Assembly: GCF_002153655.1 (NCBI RefSeq)
Contig: NZ_JOPJ01000004.1
Span: 37,504-101,503 of the forward strand
Direction: 5' to 3'
Length of the DNA: 64,000 nt
DNA from: Acetobacter okinawensis
GTDB lineage: Bacteria > Pseudomonadota > Alphaproteobacteria > Acetobacterales > Acetobacteraceae
Positions 8,515-18,386 of this stretch are shown one piece after another (the stretch's first letter is position 1; each line of letters begins with the position of its first letter). The position numbers and the translations under genes are program-made. The notes under the pieces were generated by a model. The model did no database searches, had not been told where the DNA came from, and worked only from the letters and a program-made list of their open reading frames with translations.

Positions 8515-10320
8515 CTAGTGCTCCATCTTGAGCGCGGCAAGGAAGGCGCTTTGTGGAATTTCCACCTTACCAAACTGGCGCATGCGCTTTTTACCTTCTT
8601 TCTGCTTTTCCAGCAGCTTGCGCTTACGCGAGATGTCGCCACCATAACATTTGGCCGTCACGTCCTTGGACAGGGCACCTATGGTCTCACGCGCAATAAC
8701 GCGGCTGCCAATGGCCGCCTGAATGGCGATCTTGAACAACTGGCGCGGGATCAGGTCCTTGAGCCGGGCACAAATGGAGCGCCCCCGTGTTTCGGCGGCT
8801 GAGCGGTGGGCGATAAAGCACAGCGCATCAACCGGCTCCTGATTGACCAGAATGGAAATACGCACAAGGTCGCTCTCCTCGTACCCATCCATCTGGTAAT
8901 CAAAGCTGGCGTACCCGCGGGTGAGCGACTTGAGCCGGTCATAGAAGTCGAACACCACCTCATTGAGTGGCAGGCGGTAAACGGCCATGGCTCTGCTGCC
9001 AACATAGGTCAGATCGACCTGAATACCGCGCCGCTCCGTGCACAGGGTCAGAACCGCGCCCAGATATTCGTCAGGCACCATAATGTTGGCTTTGATCCAT
9101 GGTTCCTCGATTTTTTCAATCAGGGAACCATCGGGCATGTCGGCCGGGTTATGGAGTTCTTCCATCTCTCCATTGGTACGATAGATTTTGTACACAACGG
9201 AGGGCGCTGTTGCGATCAGGTCCAGATCGAACTCGCGGGAGAGACGTTCCTGAATAATTTCGAGGTGCAACAGACCAAGGAAGCCACACCGGAACCCAAA
9301 GCCAAGTGCTGCCGATGTTTCCGCCTCATAATGGAAAGACGCATCATTCAGGCGCAGCTTGGCAAGGCTGTCACGCAGTTTTTCAAAATCATCGGAGACA
9401 ATGGGGTAAAGCCCGCACCACACAACCGGAATGGACGGCTTAAAGCCCGGCAGGGGCGTAGCTGCTGGGCGGCGGTCATCCGTTATGGTGTCCCCCACAT
9501 TACAGTCCGCAACGGTTTTGATGGCGGCGTTAATGAACCCCATCTCGCCCGGCCCAAGGCTTTCCACCGGTGTCATGCGCGGGGCAAACACACCCACCTG
9601 ATCCACCTGATGCACCGCACCAGAGGACATCATGCGGACCTTCATCCCCCGCTTCAGGCGGCCTTCCTTGATCCGCACAAGCACAATCACGCCTAGGTAC
9701 GGGTCATACCAGCTATCCACCAGCATGGCCTGCAGGGGCTTTTCCGCATCCCCGACCGGTGGAGGCAGACGGGTCACTACGGCTTCAAGCACCCCTTCAA
9801 TATTCAGCCCTGTCTTGGCCGAAATCTCGACCGCATCATCTGCGGGAATGCCGATGACTTCCTCGATCTGTGCCTTAACACGCTCCGGCTCTGCTGCGGG
9901 CAGGTCCACCTTGTTGAGCACGGGCACAATTTCGTGGTTGGCATCTATGGCCTGATACACGTTGGCAAGGGTCTGGGCTTCCACCCCCTGAGAGGCATCC
10001 ACCACCAGAAGCGAGCCTTCGCACGCGGCAAGGGAGCGGCTGACCTCGTAAGCGAAGTCAACATGTCCGGGCGTGTCCATCAGGTTCAGGACATAGGTCT
10101 TGCCATCCTTGGCAGGATAGGTCAGCCGAACGGTCTGCGCCTTGATGGTAATGCCACGCTCGCGCTCCAGGTCCATGTTATCCAGAACCTGATTGGTCAT
10201 CTCACGCGCAGTCAGGGCGCCACACGCCTGAATCAGGCGGTCTGCCAAAGTGGACTTTCCATGATCGATATGTGCGATGATGGAAAAATTGCGGATGAGC
10301 GAAAGGGGTACATCGGTCAT
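8515..10320 (-). CDS. lepA: Elongation factor 4 (LepA), ribosome back-translocase
   Basis: Membrane-associated translational GTPase of 601 residues, the usual size. G motifs are clear: [10 protein letters not shown] (G1), [10 protein letters not shown] (G2), DTPGHVDF (G3), NKVDLP (G4). Downstream come the EF-G-like domains with [14 protein letters not shown] and the LepA-specific C-terminal domain ending in [25 protein letters not shown] (split here as the family's hallmark basic tail). AGGGG lies upstream of the ATG at 10320. It sits 122 bp before metX on the same strand with no hairpin between, so readthrough is possible. Confidence 0.96.
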   Translation of the reverse strand: MTDVPLSLIRNFSIIAHIDHGKSTLADRLIQACGALTAREMTNQVLDNMDLERERGITIKAQTVRLTYPAKDGKTYVLNLMDTPGHVDFAYEVSRSLAACEGSLLVVDASQGVEAQTLANVYQAIDANHEIVPVLNKVDLPAAEPERVKAQIEEVIGIPADDAVEISAKTGLNIEGVLEAVVTRLPPPVGDAEKPLQAMLVDSWYDPYLGVIVLVRIKEGRLKRGMKVRMMSSGAVHQVDQVGVFAPRMTPVESLGPGEMGFINAAIKTVADCNVGDTITDDRRPAATPLPGFKPSIPVVWCGLYPIVSDDFEKLRDSLAKLRLNDASFHYEAETSAALGFGFRCGFLGLLHLEIIQERLSREFDLDLIATAPSVVYKIYRTNGEMEELHNPADMPDGSLIEKIEEPWIKANIMVPDEYLGAVLTLCTERRGIQVDLTYVGSRAMAVYRLPLNEVVFDFYDRLKSLTRGYASFDYQMDGYEESDLVRISILVNQEPVDALCFIAHRSAAETRGRSICARLKDLIPRQLFKIAIQAAIGSRVIARETIGALSKDVTAKCYGGDISRKRKLLEKQKEGKKRMRQFGKVEIPQSAFLAALKMEH

Positions 10321-10395
10321 GCTGCCCCTTTACGGTAAATCGACAGAAAAGTCAGCCTGTTCCTCTGCTTCGGACACCACTTTCGCGCAATTTTT

Positions 10396-12492
10396 TCATG
10401 CACGGGAGCATTGCTCTGCCAGAACCCCATTGGCAGGGGGCAGAACAGCCCCGTTTACGGCTGTTGCATGCATGCTGATCTGCCCATCCTTGACGATCTC
10501 TGCCAACGGAGTAGGCCGCCCCAGCAAAAAGCCCTGTGCCTCATCACATCCAGCGGCGTTGAGCATGCTCAACTGCTCCGAGGTTTCTATCCCCTCAGCC
10601 ATGACCGGAATATCAAACGCCTTGCCCAGCGCCAGCACGGCACGCACAACTGCCTGCGTGTGCTGGCTGCTCTGCGATGCTCCAAAAAAGGAACGGTCGA
10701 TTTTTATAAGATCAAAAGGAAAGCGGCGCAGCGTATCAAGCGACGAATAGCCCGTACCAAAATCATCCAGCGCCAGACTGACCCCCATGTCCCTGATCTG
10801 GTGCAACACCTGCAGGGTGCGGGTCTGGTCGGCAATAACGGTCGACTCTGTCAGCTCCAGTTCAAGCCGCTTTGGGGGGAGCCCCGTTTCCTCCAGAACA
10901 TTGGCCACAATCTGGGCAATGTCGGTATGGACAAACTGCATGCCCGACAGGTTGACCGCTACCTTGTAAGGCTGCTGCCACTGCACGGCCTGCATACACA
11001 CGCTGCGCAGCACCCACTCACCGATCTGGAGAATAAGATCACTCTCCTCCGCTAGCGGAATAAACTCATCGGGCATGATGGTGCCCCGCGTGGGGTGCTG
11101 CCACCGCACGAGCGCCTCATAACCCCGGATTTCCCCCGTAGCGATGACCCGTTGCACCTGATAGCAGACACTCAGTTGCCCGGCCTTGAGCGCGCCGCGC
11201 AAATCCGCTGCGAGCTTGCGCCGGGTGCGCACCTTTTCATCCATTGCAGGCTCATAAAAGCAGGGCTTGCGGGCCGGGTCGGCCTTGGCGCGGTACATGG
11301 CCAGGTCGGCGTTGTTAATCAGTGTCTCCTTATCCGCCGCATGGTCGGGCCAGATGGCCACCCCCAAGCTGGCGCCGGGCAGCACCTCGGAGTCCTCAAA
11401 ACGGATCGGCTTGAACAGAACCTCCTCCAGCCTGCGCAGGAAGGTCCGGATCTGCTCCCCCGATCCGGCACGGCACAGGGCCAGAAACTCATCCCCACCC
11501 GTGCGGGCAATAAATTCGCCGGTGTTGTCCTGTAACAGTCCACGCAGCCTGCGCCCCAGAATACGCAGGACCTCGTCCCCCGCCCTGTGGCCACGCAGAT
11601 CATTGATTTCCTTGAACCTGTTCAGGTCAATCCCGATCAGGGCCAGCCGCGCGTTGTTCTCCCGCGCCCAGTCCAGCTCCAGATCAAGGCGCTGATGGAA
11701 GTTCAGCCGGTTGGGCAGGCCTGTCAGTGTGTCATTCAGGGCCATACGCCGCAGTTTTTCCACCGACTCCGCGCGTGAGCTGTCGTCGATCATGCCGCTG
11801 ACCAGCCCGCCACTCAAAATCAGGAAGGACATGATGGCAATAGCGACCGCCAGCACAAGGGAATCGTGCGTGCTGGCCACGACCCCTGTCTGCTGCATGC
11901 CCTGCACATGGTAGGCGGCCATACCAATAAAATGCACACACAGCACCGCCAGCGCGAGCACTCCCGCCATATAGGAAACCCCATGGCGGCCCGACCGCAC
12001 ACCCGCACGCACTGCCAGCACGCTCAACACAACTGCGGCCACGACTGAGAGCACCAGACAGGGCATGTTCCATGTCGTCTGCCCCTGCACCCGGTAGGCC
12101 AGCATGCCGGTGTAATGCATGGCAACAATAGACAGACCGACAATAACGCCGCCTGTTTCTGGCAAAAAACGCACAAAACGGCATGTTGCCAGCATAAACC
12201 CGATGGTGCTGCCTAACACCGCAATCAACAGGGATACGCTTGTCAGCAGCGGGTCAAACCGCGCGGGGGTGCCCGCAGCATATCCCAGCATGGCCACAAA
12301 ATGCGTGCACCAGATTGCAACACCGCTTGAAAGGGCGGTGAGAAAAAGCCACGCATACCATTGGTTGTTTTTAGCGCGAAGAGCATGCCGGAACAGGGAC
12401 GCCGTAACCCCCGACCCGCAAAAACACAGCAAGGCAGCGACAAAGACCAACCAAAGATTATGCTGGCCAAGAATGCACCTTACAACCATCAT
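10396..12492 (-). CDS. MHYT-GGDEF-EAL membrane protein (c-di-GMP turnover)
   Basis: 698 residues. Residues 10-230 are membrane-embedded with three MHYT-type units, visible as WCTHFVAML (61-69), MHYTGM (125-130) and VHFIGM (186-191); such units are proposed to sense gases or redox through copper. A GGDEF domain follows (DTLTGLPNR near 254, TGGDEF at 331-336), without the RxxD inhibitory site. The EAL domain (459-461) keeps EALVRWQHP, NLSGMQF, LELTEST, DDFGTGYSSL, KIDRSF, AEGIET and QGFLLG, so phosphodiesterase activity is expected. Both motifs look intact, so net direction is unclear. Two Met codons start the frame with a weak binding site. Confidence 0.9.
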   Translation of the reverse strand: MMVVRCILGQHNLWLVFVAALLCFCGSGVTASLFRHALRAKNNQWYAWLFLTALSSGVAIWCTHFVAMLGYAAGTPARFDPLLTSVSLLIAVLGSTIGFMLATCRFVRFLPETGGVIVGLSIVAMHYTGMLAYRVQGQTTWNMPCLVLSVVAAVVLSVLAVRAGVRSGRHGVSYMAGVLALAVLCVHFIGMAAYHVQGMQQTGVVASTHDSLVLAVAIAIMSFLILSGGLVSGMIDDSSRAESVEKLRRMALNDTLTGLPNRLNFHQRLDLELDWARENNARLALIGIDLNRFKEINDLRGHRAGDEVLRILGRRLRGLLQDNTGEFIARTGGDEFLALCRAGSGEQIRTFLRRLEEVLFKPIRFEDSEVLPGASLGVAIWPDHAADKETLINNADLAMYRAKADPARKPCFYEPAMDEKVRTRRKLAADLRGALKAGQLSVCYQVQRVIATGEIRGYEALVRWQHPTRGTIMPDEFIPLAEESDLILQIGEWVLRSVCMQAVQWQQPYKVAVNLSGMQFVHTDIAQIVANVLEETGLPPKRLELELTESTVIADQTRTLQVLHQIRDMGVSLALDDFGTGYSSLDTLRRFPFDLIKIDRSFFGASQSSQHTQAVVRAVLALGKAFDIPVMAEGIETSEQLSMLNAAGCDEAQGFLLGRPTPLAEIVKDGQISMHATAVNGAVLPPANGVLAEQCSRA

Positions 12493-12667
12493 TCAATACG
12501 CACCCCATTACTCAACCGCTTGAAAAACAAACCATTTTGAAAAAACTACTTCAAAATTCCCCAACCCGGTCCGGCCTGCGCCGCCAGCAGCGCCGGAGTC
12601 TGCTCCATTATTCAGAATATTTCCTGTGAAAATCCAGCCCTCTGTTTACCTTTTAATAACGATTTGT

Positions 12668-13324
12668 CTAAACAGTCATCATGACAATCCTGTGTAACCA
12701 GGCTCCGTCCCCCTGTGCGGGCAGCACATGCATGTCCGCCCCCCGAAAAGAACAGATAACGCGCTCCGCCTCTCCGGCCTCAATCAGCAGGCCCATAACA
12801 GGTGTACGCGCCGGGGCGTGCAGCAACACCCTATCCCCCTCCCGCAGGGGGAGCGAGGGCGCCACCACAACAGACCCGCCATCCCGCACAACTGGCTCCA
12901 TGGCGTCAGTATCCACCCTGACCACGTAAGTACCCGGCTCACTCCACCACTGGCCGGGAGAGTTCTCCCACTCCCACACAGGACCACACGGCAACCCGTA
13001 CTGGTCAAACACCCCCTCCTGACCCAGCATGGAATAGGACAGAGCGCGGAGCTTGCCTGCCTGCTCCGCCAGAGGAGCGTGGCCGACCTCCTCCCCCGCA
13101 ACATGCCGGGCAAAAACAGCCAGCGGCACCTGCAAAACATCAAGAATGCCCAAAAGGGTTGGCAGGGATGGCCAGCGCATACCACCACCTGCCACAACCC
13201 GACGGGACGGGTTGAGCGCCGTTGCATCCAACCCGGCTGCACGTGCCAGAGCGGAAGGCGTAAACCCACGCTCACGCCCCAATGTGTCCAGCACCTGCCA
13301 GACCCGTTGTGGCTGCGCGATCAT
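12668..13324 (-). CDS. S24/LexA-like transcriptional regulator lacking the catalytic dyad
   Basis: 218 residues. The N-terminus is a helix-turn-helix of the phage-repressor type (GFTPSALARAAGLDATALN, then RWPSLPTLLGILDVL). The C-terminus aligns with the LexA/S24 peptidase fold through YVVRVDTDAMEPVVRDG and LREGDRVLLHA. The position of the nucleophile, Ser in GDSMEP, is Ala141 here, and the segment where the general-base Lys is expected (TPVMGLL, 174-180) has no Lys. Self-cleavage is therefore unlikely. The start ATG overlaps the stop of the upstream small gene by four bases (ATGA), giving coupled translation. DNA target unknown. Confidence 0.8.
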   Translation of the reverse strand: MIAQPQRVWQVLDTLGRERGFTPSALARAAGLDATALNPSRRVVAGGGMRWPSLPTLLGILDVLQVPLAVFARHVAGEEVGHAPLAEQAGKLRALSYSMLGQEGVFDQYGLPCGPVWEWENSPGQWWSEPGTYVVRVDTDAMEPVVRDGGSVVVAPSLPLREGDRVLLHAPARTPVMGLLIEAGEAERVICSFRGADMHVLPAQGDGAWLHRIVMMTV

Positions 13325-13569
13325 GATCTTGGGGGGGCGGAGTGTGCGGGTGTGCCTTTGAGCTTCAACACCTCAAGCCCATGGCGGGCCTGACCGGCAT
13401 CCGTTGCCACAAAGCGTCCATCAGGGTTCCGCGCCACCAGCCCCATACGCTCCAGCCGTTCAAGGCAGGGGTCATCCTTCAGCCCGGCCGGGCGTCCGCC
13501 CGGGCCAGCAAGGTAGAGCCTGTGCAAGGCGGAGCGGCAGCATGTCTGAAGGTAAGGTTCGTTCCACAT
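13321..13569 (-). CDS. Small winged-helix-like protein of unknown function
   Basis: About 82 residues from the ATG at 13569; a TTG at 13605 would add twelve. The sequence LERLERMGLVARNPDGRFVATDAGQ resembles the recognition helix and beta-wing of small winged-helix proteins, and GQARHGLEVL continues as a helix, but I cannot assign a named family. It lies 63 bp after gcd on the same strand and overlaps the start of the S24-like regulator by ATGA, so the two small genes form a unit that may be co-transcribed with gcd. Reality of the gene rests on this overlap and on its domain-like composition. Confidence 0.6.
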   Translation of the reverse strand: MWNEPYLQTCCRSALHRLYLAGPGGRPAGLKDDPCLERLERMGLVARNPDGRFVATDAGQARHGLEVLKLKGTPAHSAPPRS

Positions 13570-13632
13570 TCCATGCACGATCACCGATCCCGCATGGAAC
13601 TGCAAGGCTTACCCACTCTACCGCACCGGTTG

Positions 13633-16044
13633 TCAGTGCGTGCCCGGGGGAAGGGCATAAGCAACAATATAATCCCCCTCCCGCGTGCCAAAGGAGCCGT
13701 GCCCGCCGTCAACCGTCACTACATACTGGCGGGCATTGGCCTCGTAGGTCATTGGGGTGGACTGTCCCCCTGCGGGCAGGCGGTCCTCCCACAGGACCTT
13801 GCCGGTCGTCACATCATACGCACGGATATAATAATCCGATGTGGAGGTCAGAAACGCCACCCCACCTGCGGTCATGATCGGCCCGCCAAGGGAAGGTACT
13901 CCGACCTTGAAGCCAAAAGGCAGAGGGGAACTGTCCCGCGTTGTGCCATTGCGGTGCTGCCACGCAATGGTGTTGGTCTTCAGGTCCACCCCGGCCACAA
14001 AGCCCCACCCCGGCTGTTTGCACGGAATCCCGAAGGGGGAGAGGAACGGGTGCAGGTCCACCCCAAAAGGCGTGCCATACTGGGGCTGCAAACCGTTCTC
14101 CCCACCAGATGCTGCCGTGTCGTGCGTGGTGGGGGGCACCACCTGATTCTCCGTTGGCCGCGGCACAAGGCGGGACACAAAGGGAATCCCTATAGGGTTT
14201 GCAAACGCTATCTGCCGCACCGGGTCCACGGCCAGCCCACCCCACTCAAACATGCCCAGATTACCGGGGAAGACCAGCGTCCCCTGCACAGATGGTGGGG
14301 TAAACGGCCCTTCGTAACGCAATTGCTTGAACATGACCCGGCAAACCAGCTGGTCCAGCATGGTCGCCCCCCACATATCCTTATCCGTCAGTTTGTTTTT
14401 GGGGCGGAAGGTCAGTTGCGAGAACGGCTGGGTGGCCGAGACATGGTCCCCCATGGCCGCGCCCTGCGGCACCGCCTGCTCTGGGGCGGGTACCAGCAAC
14501 TGCCCGTTCCTGCGGTCGAGCACAAAAATATTGCCGGTTTTGGCGGGCGCGTACAAGGCTGGCACCACCGTGCCATCGGGCTGGGTAAAGTCGATCAAAC
14601 TCGGCTGGGCAGGCACGTCCATGTCCCACAAGTCGTGGTGAACAGTCTGGTAAAACCAGACTTTGTGGCCCGTATTGGCATCCAGCGCCAGAATGCCCGA
14701 TGCGTAGCGCTCCTGCACATCCGTGCGCTTACCACCCCATATGTCGGGCGTGGCAACCCCTGTGGGAATATAGATCAGGCCCAACTTTGCATCATAAGCG
14801 GAAACAATCCACGAGTTGGGAGAATTGGGGGTGTACTGGTGCGTGCTCGAAGGCAGCATATTGGGGTCCGGGTTGCCCGGGTCAAACGCCCACACCAGTT
14901 GGCCACTGTACAGGTCGTATGCCCGCATGACCCCTGATGGTTCATGCGTGGAGTAGTTATCTGTCACAGCGCCTGAAATAATAACCAGCCTGTCTGTCAC
15001 AACAGGGGGGGAGGTCGGCTCATAAAAGCCGAGAACACGCATGGGCATGCCCTCGGTCAGGTCCACAGTGCCCTTATTCCCAAACGCCGGGCACAACTGG
15101 CCTGTCCGGGCATCCAGCGCCATCAGCCGTCCATCATTGGTTGGCAGAAAAATACGCTCCGCACAGGGCTGCGGTGCAACCGGCCCACCAGCTTCCGCCG
15201 TGGAGGAGCGCGCTGGTGTGGCGGCATAGGAGACGCCACGGCAGGTCAGGTGCTGAAAAGTCGGGTTTACCAGCAACTGAGGGTCAAACCGCCACACCTG
15301 CCTGCCTGTTGCTGCATCCAGAGCAAACACGATCTGATGCGGCGAGCATAGGTACAGCGTGTTGCCGATTTTGATTGGTGTTGCCTCATCCGTAATTTCC
15401 ACCGGATCATCAGGCCCGCGCATGTCGTGGGTTCTGAACGTCCATGCGACCTGAAGGTGGCTCACATTCCCTGCGTTAATCTGGCTTAAGGGGGAATAAC
15501 GGTCCCCCGCCTGTGTGCGGCCATATGCGGGCCAGTCCTGCGCAGGCACAGCGGCAGCATCTCCGGGGAGTTGCATGCCGTTATAGGCTGTTTGCACGCG
15601 GGGCAGCGCCCCGGCCATATCCTGCGGGTCCTGGGTAAGTGCATAACCATACACCCCAAGCCCGGCCAGAATGACCACCAGCAGGGGAATGCGGTTCCAT
15701 ACCGAGACCGGGTGCAACTCCCGGGCCACAAAAGGCAAAAGCAGCCATACCCCCAGAGGCAGCACAACATCCCCTCTAGGCGCCAGCGCCCAGAAGTCAA
15801 ACCCCACCTCGGCCATGGACCAGAAGAGCGTAGCCGCAGCCACCGCCGCGTAAAGCCACAAGGCCTCGCGCCGTTGCCGCCAGAGCAGCAGGCCGGTCCC
15901 CACAATTCCCAGACCGCAGATTACATAAAAACCGGAACCACCCAGTATGGCCAGCCAGCCACCGCCCCCTACCAGACCGGCACCGAGTATGATGCAGATC
16001 AATGCCGTGATTTTTGACAGAATATGGGAACGGCCGCCTTGCAT
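13633..16044 (-). CDS. gcd: Membrane-bound PQQ-dependent glucose dehydrogenase
   Basis: Oxidises glucose to glucono-1,5-lactone on the periplasmic face and passes electrons to ubiquinone. 803 residues, as in E. coli Gcd. About five membrane segments fill residues 10-140. The beta-propeller follows with DWPAYGRTQAGDRYSPL, FQHLTCRGVSY, NDGRLMALDA, FDPGNPDPNMLPSS, GVATPDIWGGKRT, QTVHHDLWDMD, WGATMLDQLVCRVMF, GTLVFPGNLGMFEWGG and PAGGQSTPMTYE, matching the family nearly throughout. I chose the ATG at 16044 because AAGGAGA is 9 bases upstream; the earlier ATG at 16053 is too close. Two small regulatory-looking genes follow on the same strand. Confidence 0.95.
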   Translation of the reverse strand: MQGGRSHILSKITALICIILGAGLVGGGGWLAILGGSGFYVICGLGIVGTGLLLWRQRREALWLYAAVAAATLFWSMAEVGFDFWALAPRGDVVLPLGVWLLLPFVARELHPVSVWNRIPLLVVILAGLGVYGYALTQDPQDMAGALPRVQTAYNGMQLPGDAAAVPAQDWPAYGRTQAGDRYSPLSQINAGNVSHLQVAWTFRTHDMRGPDDPVEITDEATPIKIGNTLYLCSPHQIVFALDAATGRQVWRFDPQLLVNPTFQHLTCRGVSYAATPARSSTAEAGGPVAPQPCAERIFLPTNDGRLMALDARTGQLCPAFGNKGTVDLTEGMPMRVLGFYEPTSPPVVTDRLVIISGAVTDNYSTHEPSGVMRAYDLYSGQLVWAFDPGNPDPNMLPSSTHQYTPNSPNSWIVSAYDAKLGLIYIPTGVATPDIWGGKRTDVQERYASGILALDANTGHKVWFYQTVHHDLWDMDVPAQPSLIDFTQPDGTVVPALYAPAKTGNIFVLDRRNGQLLVPAPEQAVPQGAAMGDHVSATQPFSQLTFRPKNKLTDKDMWGATMLDQLVCRVMFKQLRYEGPFTPPSVQGTLVFPGNLGMFEWGGLAVDPVRQIAFANPIGIPFVSRLVPRPTENQVVPPTTHDTAASGGENGLQPQYGTPFGVDLHPFLSPFGIPCKQPGWGFVAGVDLKTNTIAWQHRNGTTRDSSPLPFGFKVGVPSLGGPIMTAGGVAFLTSTSDYYIRAYDVTTGKVLWEDRLPAGGQSTPMTYEANARQYVVTVDGGHGSFGTREGDYIVAYALPPGTH

Positions 16045-16192
16045 GACCGGCATTCTCCTTACGTTACAAAGAGCACTTCCTTGGACCTGAAATGCTCATT
16101 CAGGGTTCATCAATATCATTTCCGTACAAATGTATCATATTATACTTAAAAATCGAATAAGTTTTCCGGCAGGCATATTGTGCATAAAAAAA

Positions 16193-16224
16193 ACGCGGTC
16201 CCAACAAAGGGGCCGCGTCTTTTA
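16193..16224 (-). terminator. Terminator after glnA
   Basis: Read on the minus strand, ACGCGGCCCC pairs with GGGACCGCGT (one mismatch) around TTTGTT and runs into eight T. A second small hairpin (ACAGCCC/GGGCTGT, 16237-16254) lies between it and the glnA stop. Confidence 0.85.
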
Positions 16225-16258
16225 TTATCCGCCGTAACAGCCCCGAAGGGCTGTACAA

Positions 16259-17704
16259 TCAGACAGAGTAGTACATTTCGAACTCAATCGGGTGGGGCGT
16301 GTGTTCAAAGCGATACACATCGTTCCACTTCAGCGTGATGTAGCTGTCGATCTGGTCTTTGGTGAACACACCGCCAGCAAGCAGGAACTCATGGTCAGCC
16401 GCCAGAGCTTCCAGCGCTTCACGCAGGGAGCCAGCAACCGTGGGGATCTGCTTCAGTTCTTCGGGCGGCAGGTCATACAGATCCTTGTCCATGGCATCGC
16501 CCGGATGGATCTTGTTTTTAATGCCGTCCAGACCAGCCATCAGCATTGCGGAGAATGCCAGATAGGGGTTTGCCGTCGGGTCGGGGAAGCGAACTTCAAC
16601 GCGCTTGGCTTTGGGGCTGGTCGCGTACGGAATACGGCAAGAAGCGGAGCGGTTGCGGGCAGAATAAGCCAGCAGCACCGGAGCTTCAAAACCCGGAATC
16701 AGACGCTTGTAGGAGTTGGTGGACGGGTTGGTAAAGGCGTTCAGCGCCTTTGCGTGCTTGATGATACCGCCGATGTAATACAGCGCCGTATCGGACAGGT
16801 CAGCATAACCGTTGCCAGCAAAGGTGGACTTGCCGTCTTTCCAGATGGACTGGTGGACATGCATGCCCGAGCCGTTATCGCCAAAGATCGGCTTCGGCAT
16901 GAACGTGGCGGTCTTGCCATAGGAGTGCGCCACGTTGTGCACACAGTATTTGTAGATCTGCATGAAGTCGGCGGAGCGGACCAGCGTTTCAAACTTGGTG
17001 CCAAGTTCATGCTGGGACTGCGCAACCTCATGGTGGTGCTTTTCAATGGCTAGGCCCATTTCGCCCATTGTTGCCAGCATTTCAGCGCGCAGGTCGCTTT
17101 CGCTGTCAACTGGAGCAACGGGAAAGTAGCCACCCTTCACGCCCGGACGATGGCCCATGTTGCCTTCGGGGTAGTCCTTGAGGGACGCATCGGGGCCTTC
17201 AATGCTGTCAAGCTGGTAGGTGCCGTAATTCGGGCCTGTGCCAAACTGGACGTTGTCGAAGATGAAGAACTCGGCTTCGGGGCCAAAAAAGGCCGTGTCG
17301 CCCAGACCGGAGGACTTGAGGTACTGCTCGGCCAGCTTGGCGGTGGAGCGCGGGTCGCGGTTATAGGGCTGCCCGGTGGACGGTTCGATAATATCGCAGA
17401 ACAGGATCAGCTGCGGACGGGCAGAGAACGGGTCCATAACAGCGGACGTGGCGTCGGGCAGCAGAACCATGTCGCTTTCGTTAATGGCTTTCCACCCTGC
17501 GATGGAAGACCCGTCGAACATAAAGCCGTCGGTAAAGCTGTCTTCCTCAATGGTGCTGACGTGCTGGCACGTGTGCTGCCATTTGCCGTGCGTATCCGTA
17601 AAACGCAGGTCAACCAGTTCGACCGAATGTTCCTGAATCAGGTCAAAAACCTTGGCAATTGCAGCAGCCTTGCTGTCGCCCGCCGAAGCTGTTTTCTTCA
17701 CCAT
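16259..17704 (-). CDS. glnA: Glutamine synthetase, type I
   Basis: Forms glutamine from glutamate, ammonia and ATP. 481 residues with family motifs [42 protein letters not shown], the ATP-binding [16 protein letters not shown], and [10 protein letters not shown]. The adenylylation site is present: the Tyr in [11 protein letters not shown], so activity should be controlled by GlnE. It is about 12 residues longer at the N-terminus than E. coli GlnA if the ATG at 17704 is right; that start has AGGTGAAGAG upstream. It follows glnB by about 100 bp on the same strand, the standard glnB-glnA operon. Confidence 0.96.
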   Translation of the reverse strand: MVKKTASAGDSKAAAIAKVFDLIQEHSVELVDLRFTDTHGKWQHTCQHVSTIEEDSFTDGFMFDGSSIAGWKAINESDMVLLPDATSAVMDPFSARPQLILFCDIIEPSTGQPYNRDPRSTAKLAEQYLKSSGLGDTAFFGPEAEFFIFDNVQFGTGPNYGTYQLDSIEGPDASLKDYPEGNMGHRPGVKGGYFPVAPVDSESDLRAEMLATMGEMGLAIEKHHHEVAQSQHELGTKFETLVRSADFMQIYKYCVHNVAHSYGKTATFMPKPIFGDNGSGMHVHQSIWKDGKSTFAGNGYADLSDTALYYIGGIIKHAKALNAFTNPSTNSYKRLIPGFEAPVLLAYSARNRSASCRIPYATSPKAKRVEVRFPDPTANPYLAFSAMLMAGLDGIKNKIHPGDAMDKDLYDLPPEELKQIPTVAGSLREALEALAADHEFLLAGGVFTKDQIDSYITLKWNDVYRFEHTPHPIEFEMYYSV

Positions 17705-17806
17705 GCTCTCTTCACCTAAAAGCCTGTTGTGTTCCGCACCTTGCGGAAACATGCCGTGGAATTATGGAACGCGCCCTGCCAGAACCTGCCGCCACGCGGC
17801 AGACCG

Positions 17807-18154
<348 letters not shown>

Positions 18155-18386
18155 TCAACACACCGTTGCTGGACCCCTACGGGGCCTGTACTCTCTTGCC
18201 CTCCTGCCCGAGCTGTTACAAACCTCGGACACCAAGCTGAAACACACTTGCACGGCTTGCCCCTTCGGGCAATCGGGTAGATGTGAATTTGTATCGGTAA
18301 AGCATTAAACAGAACTTTCATCACCGGGCGCTGCGGTGGCGCCTTCCTCTTTTTTCCTACGGATCTGCCGGGCAAGGGAATTTGCA

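Noticed and set aside
13342..14937. A 531-codon plus-strand frame opposite gcd
   Set aside because: Gcd similarity on the minus strand is continuous along the whole length, so the plus frame is a shadow.
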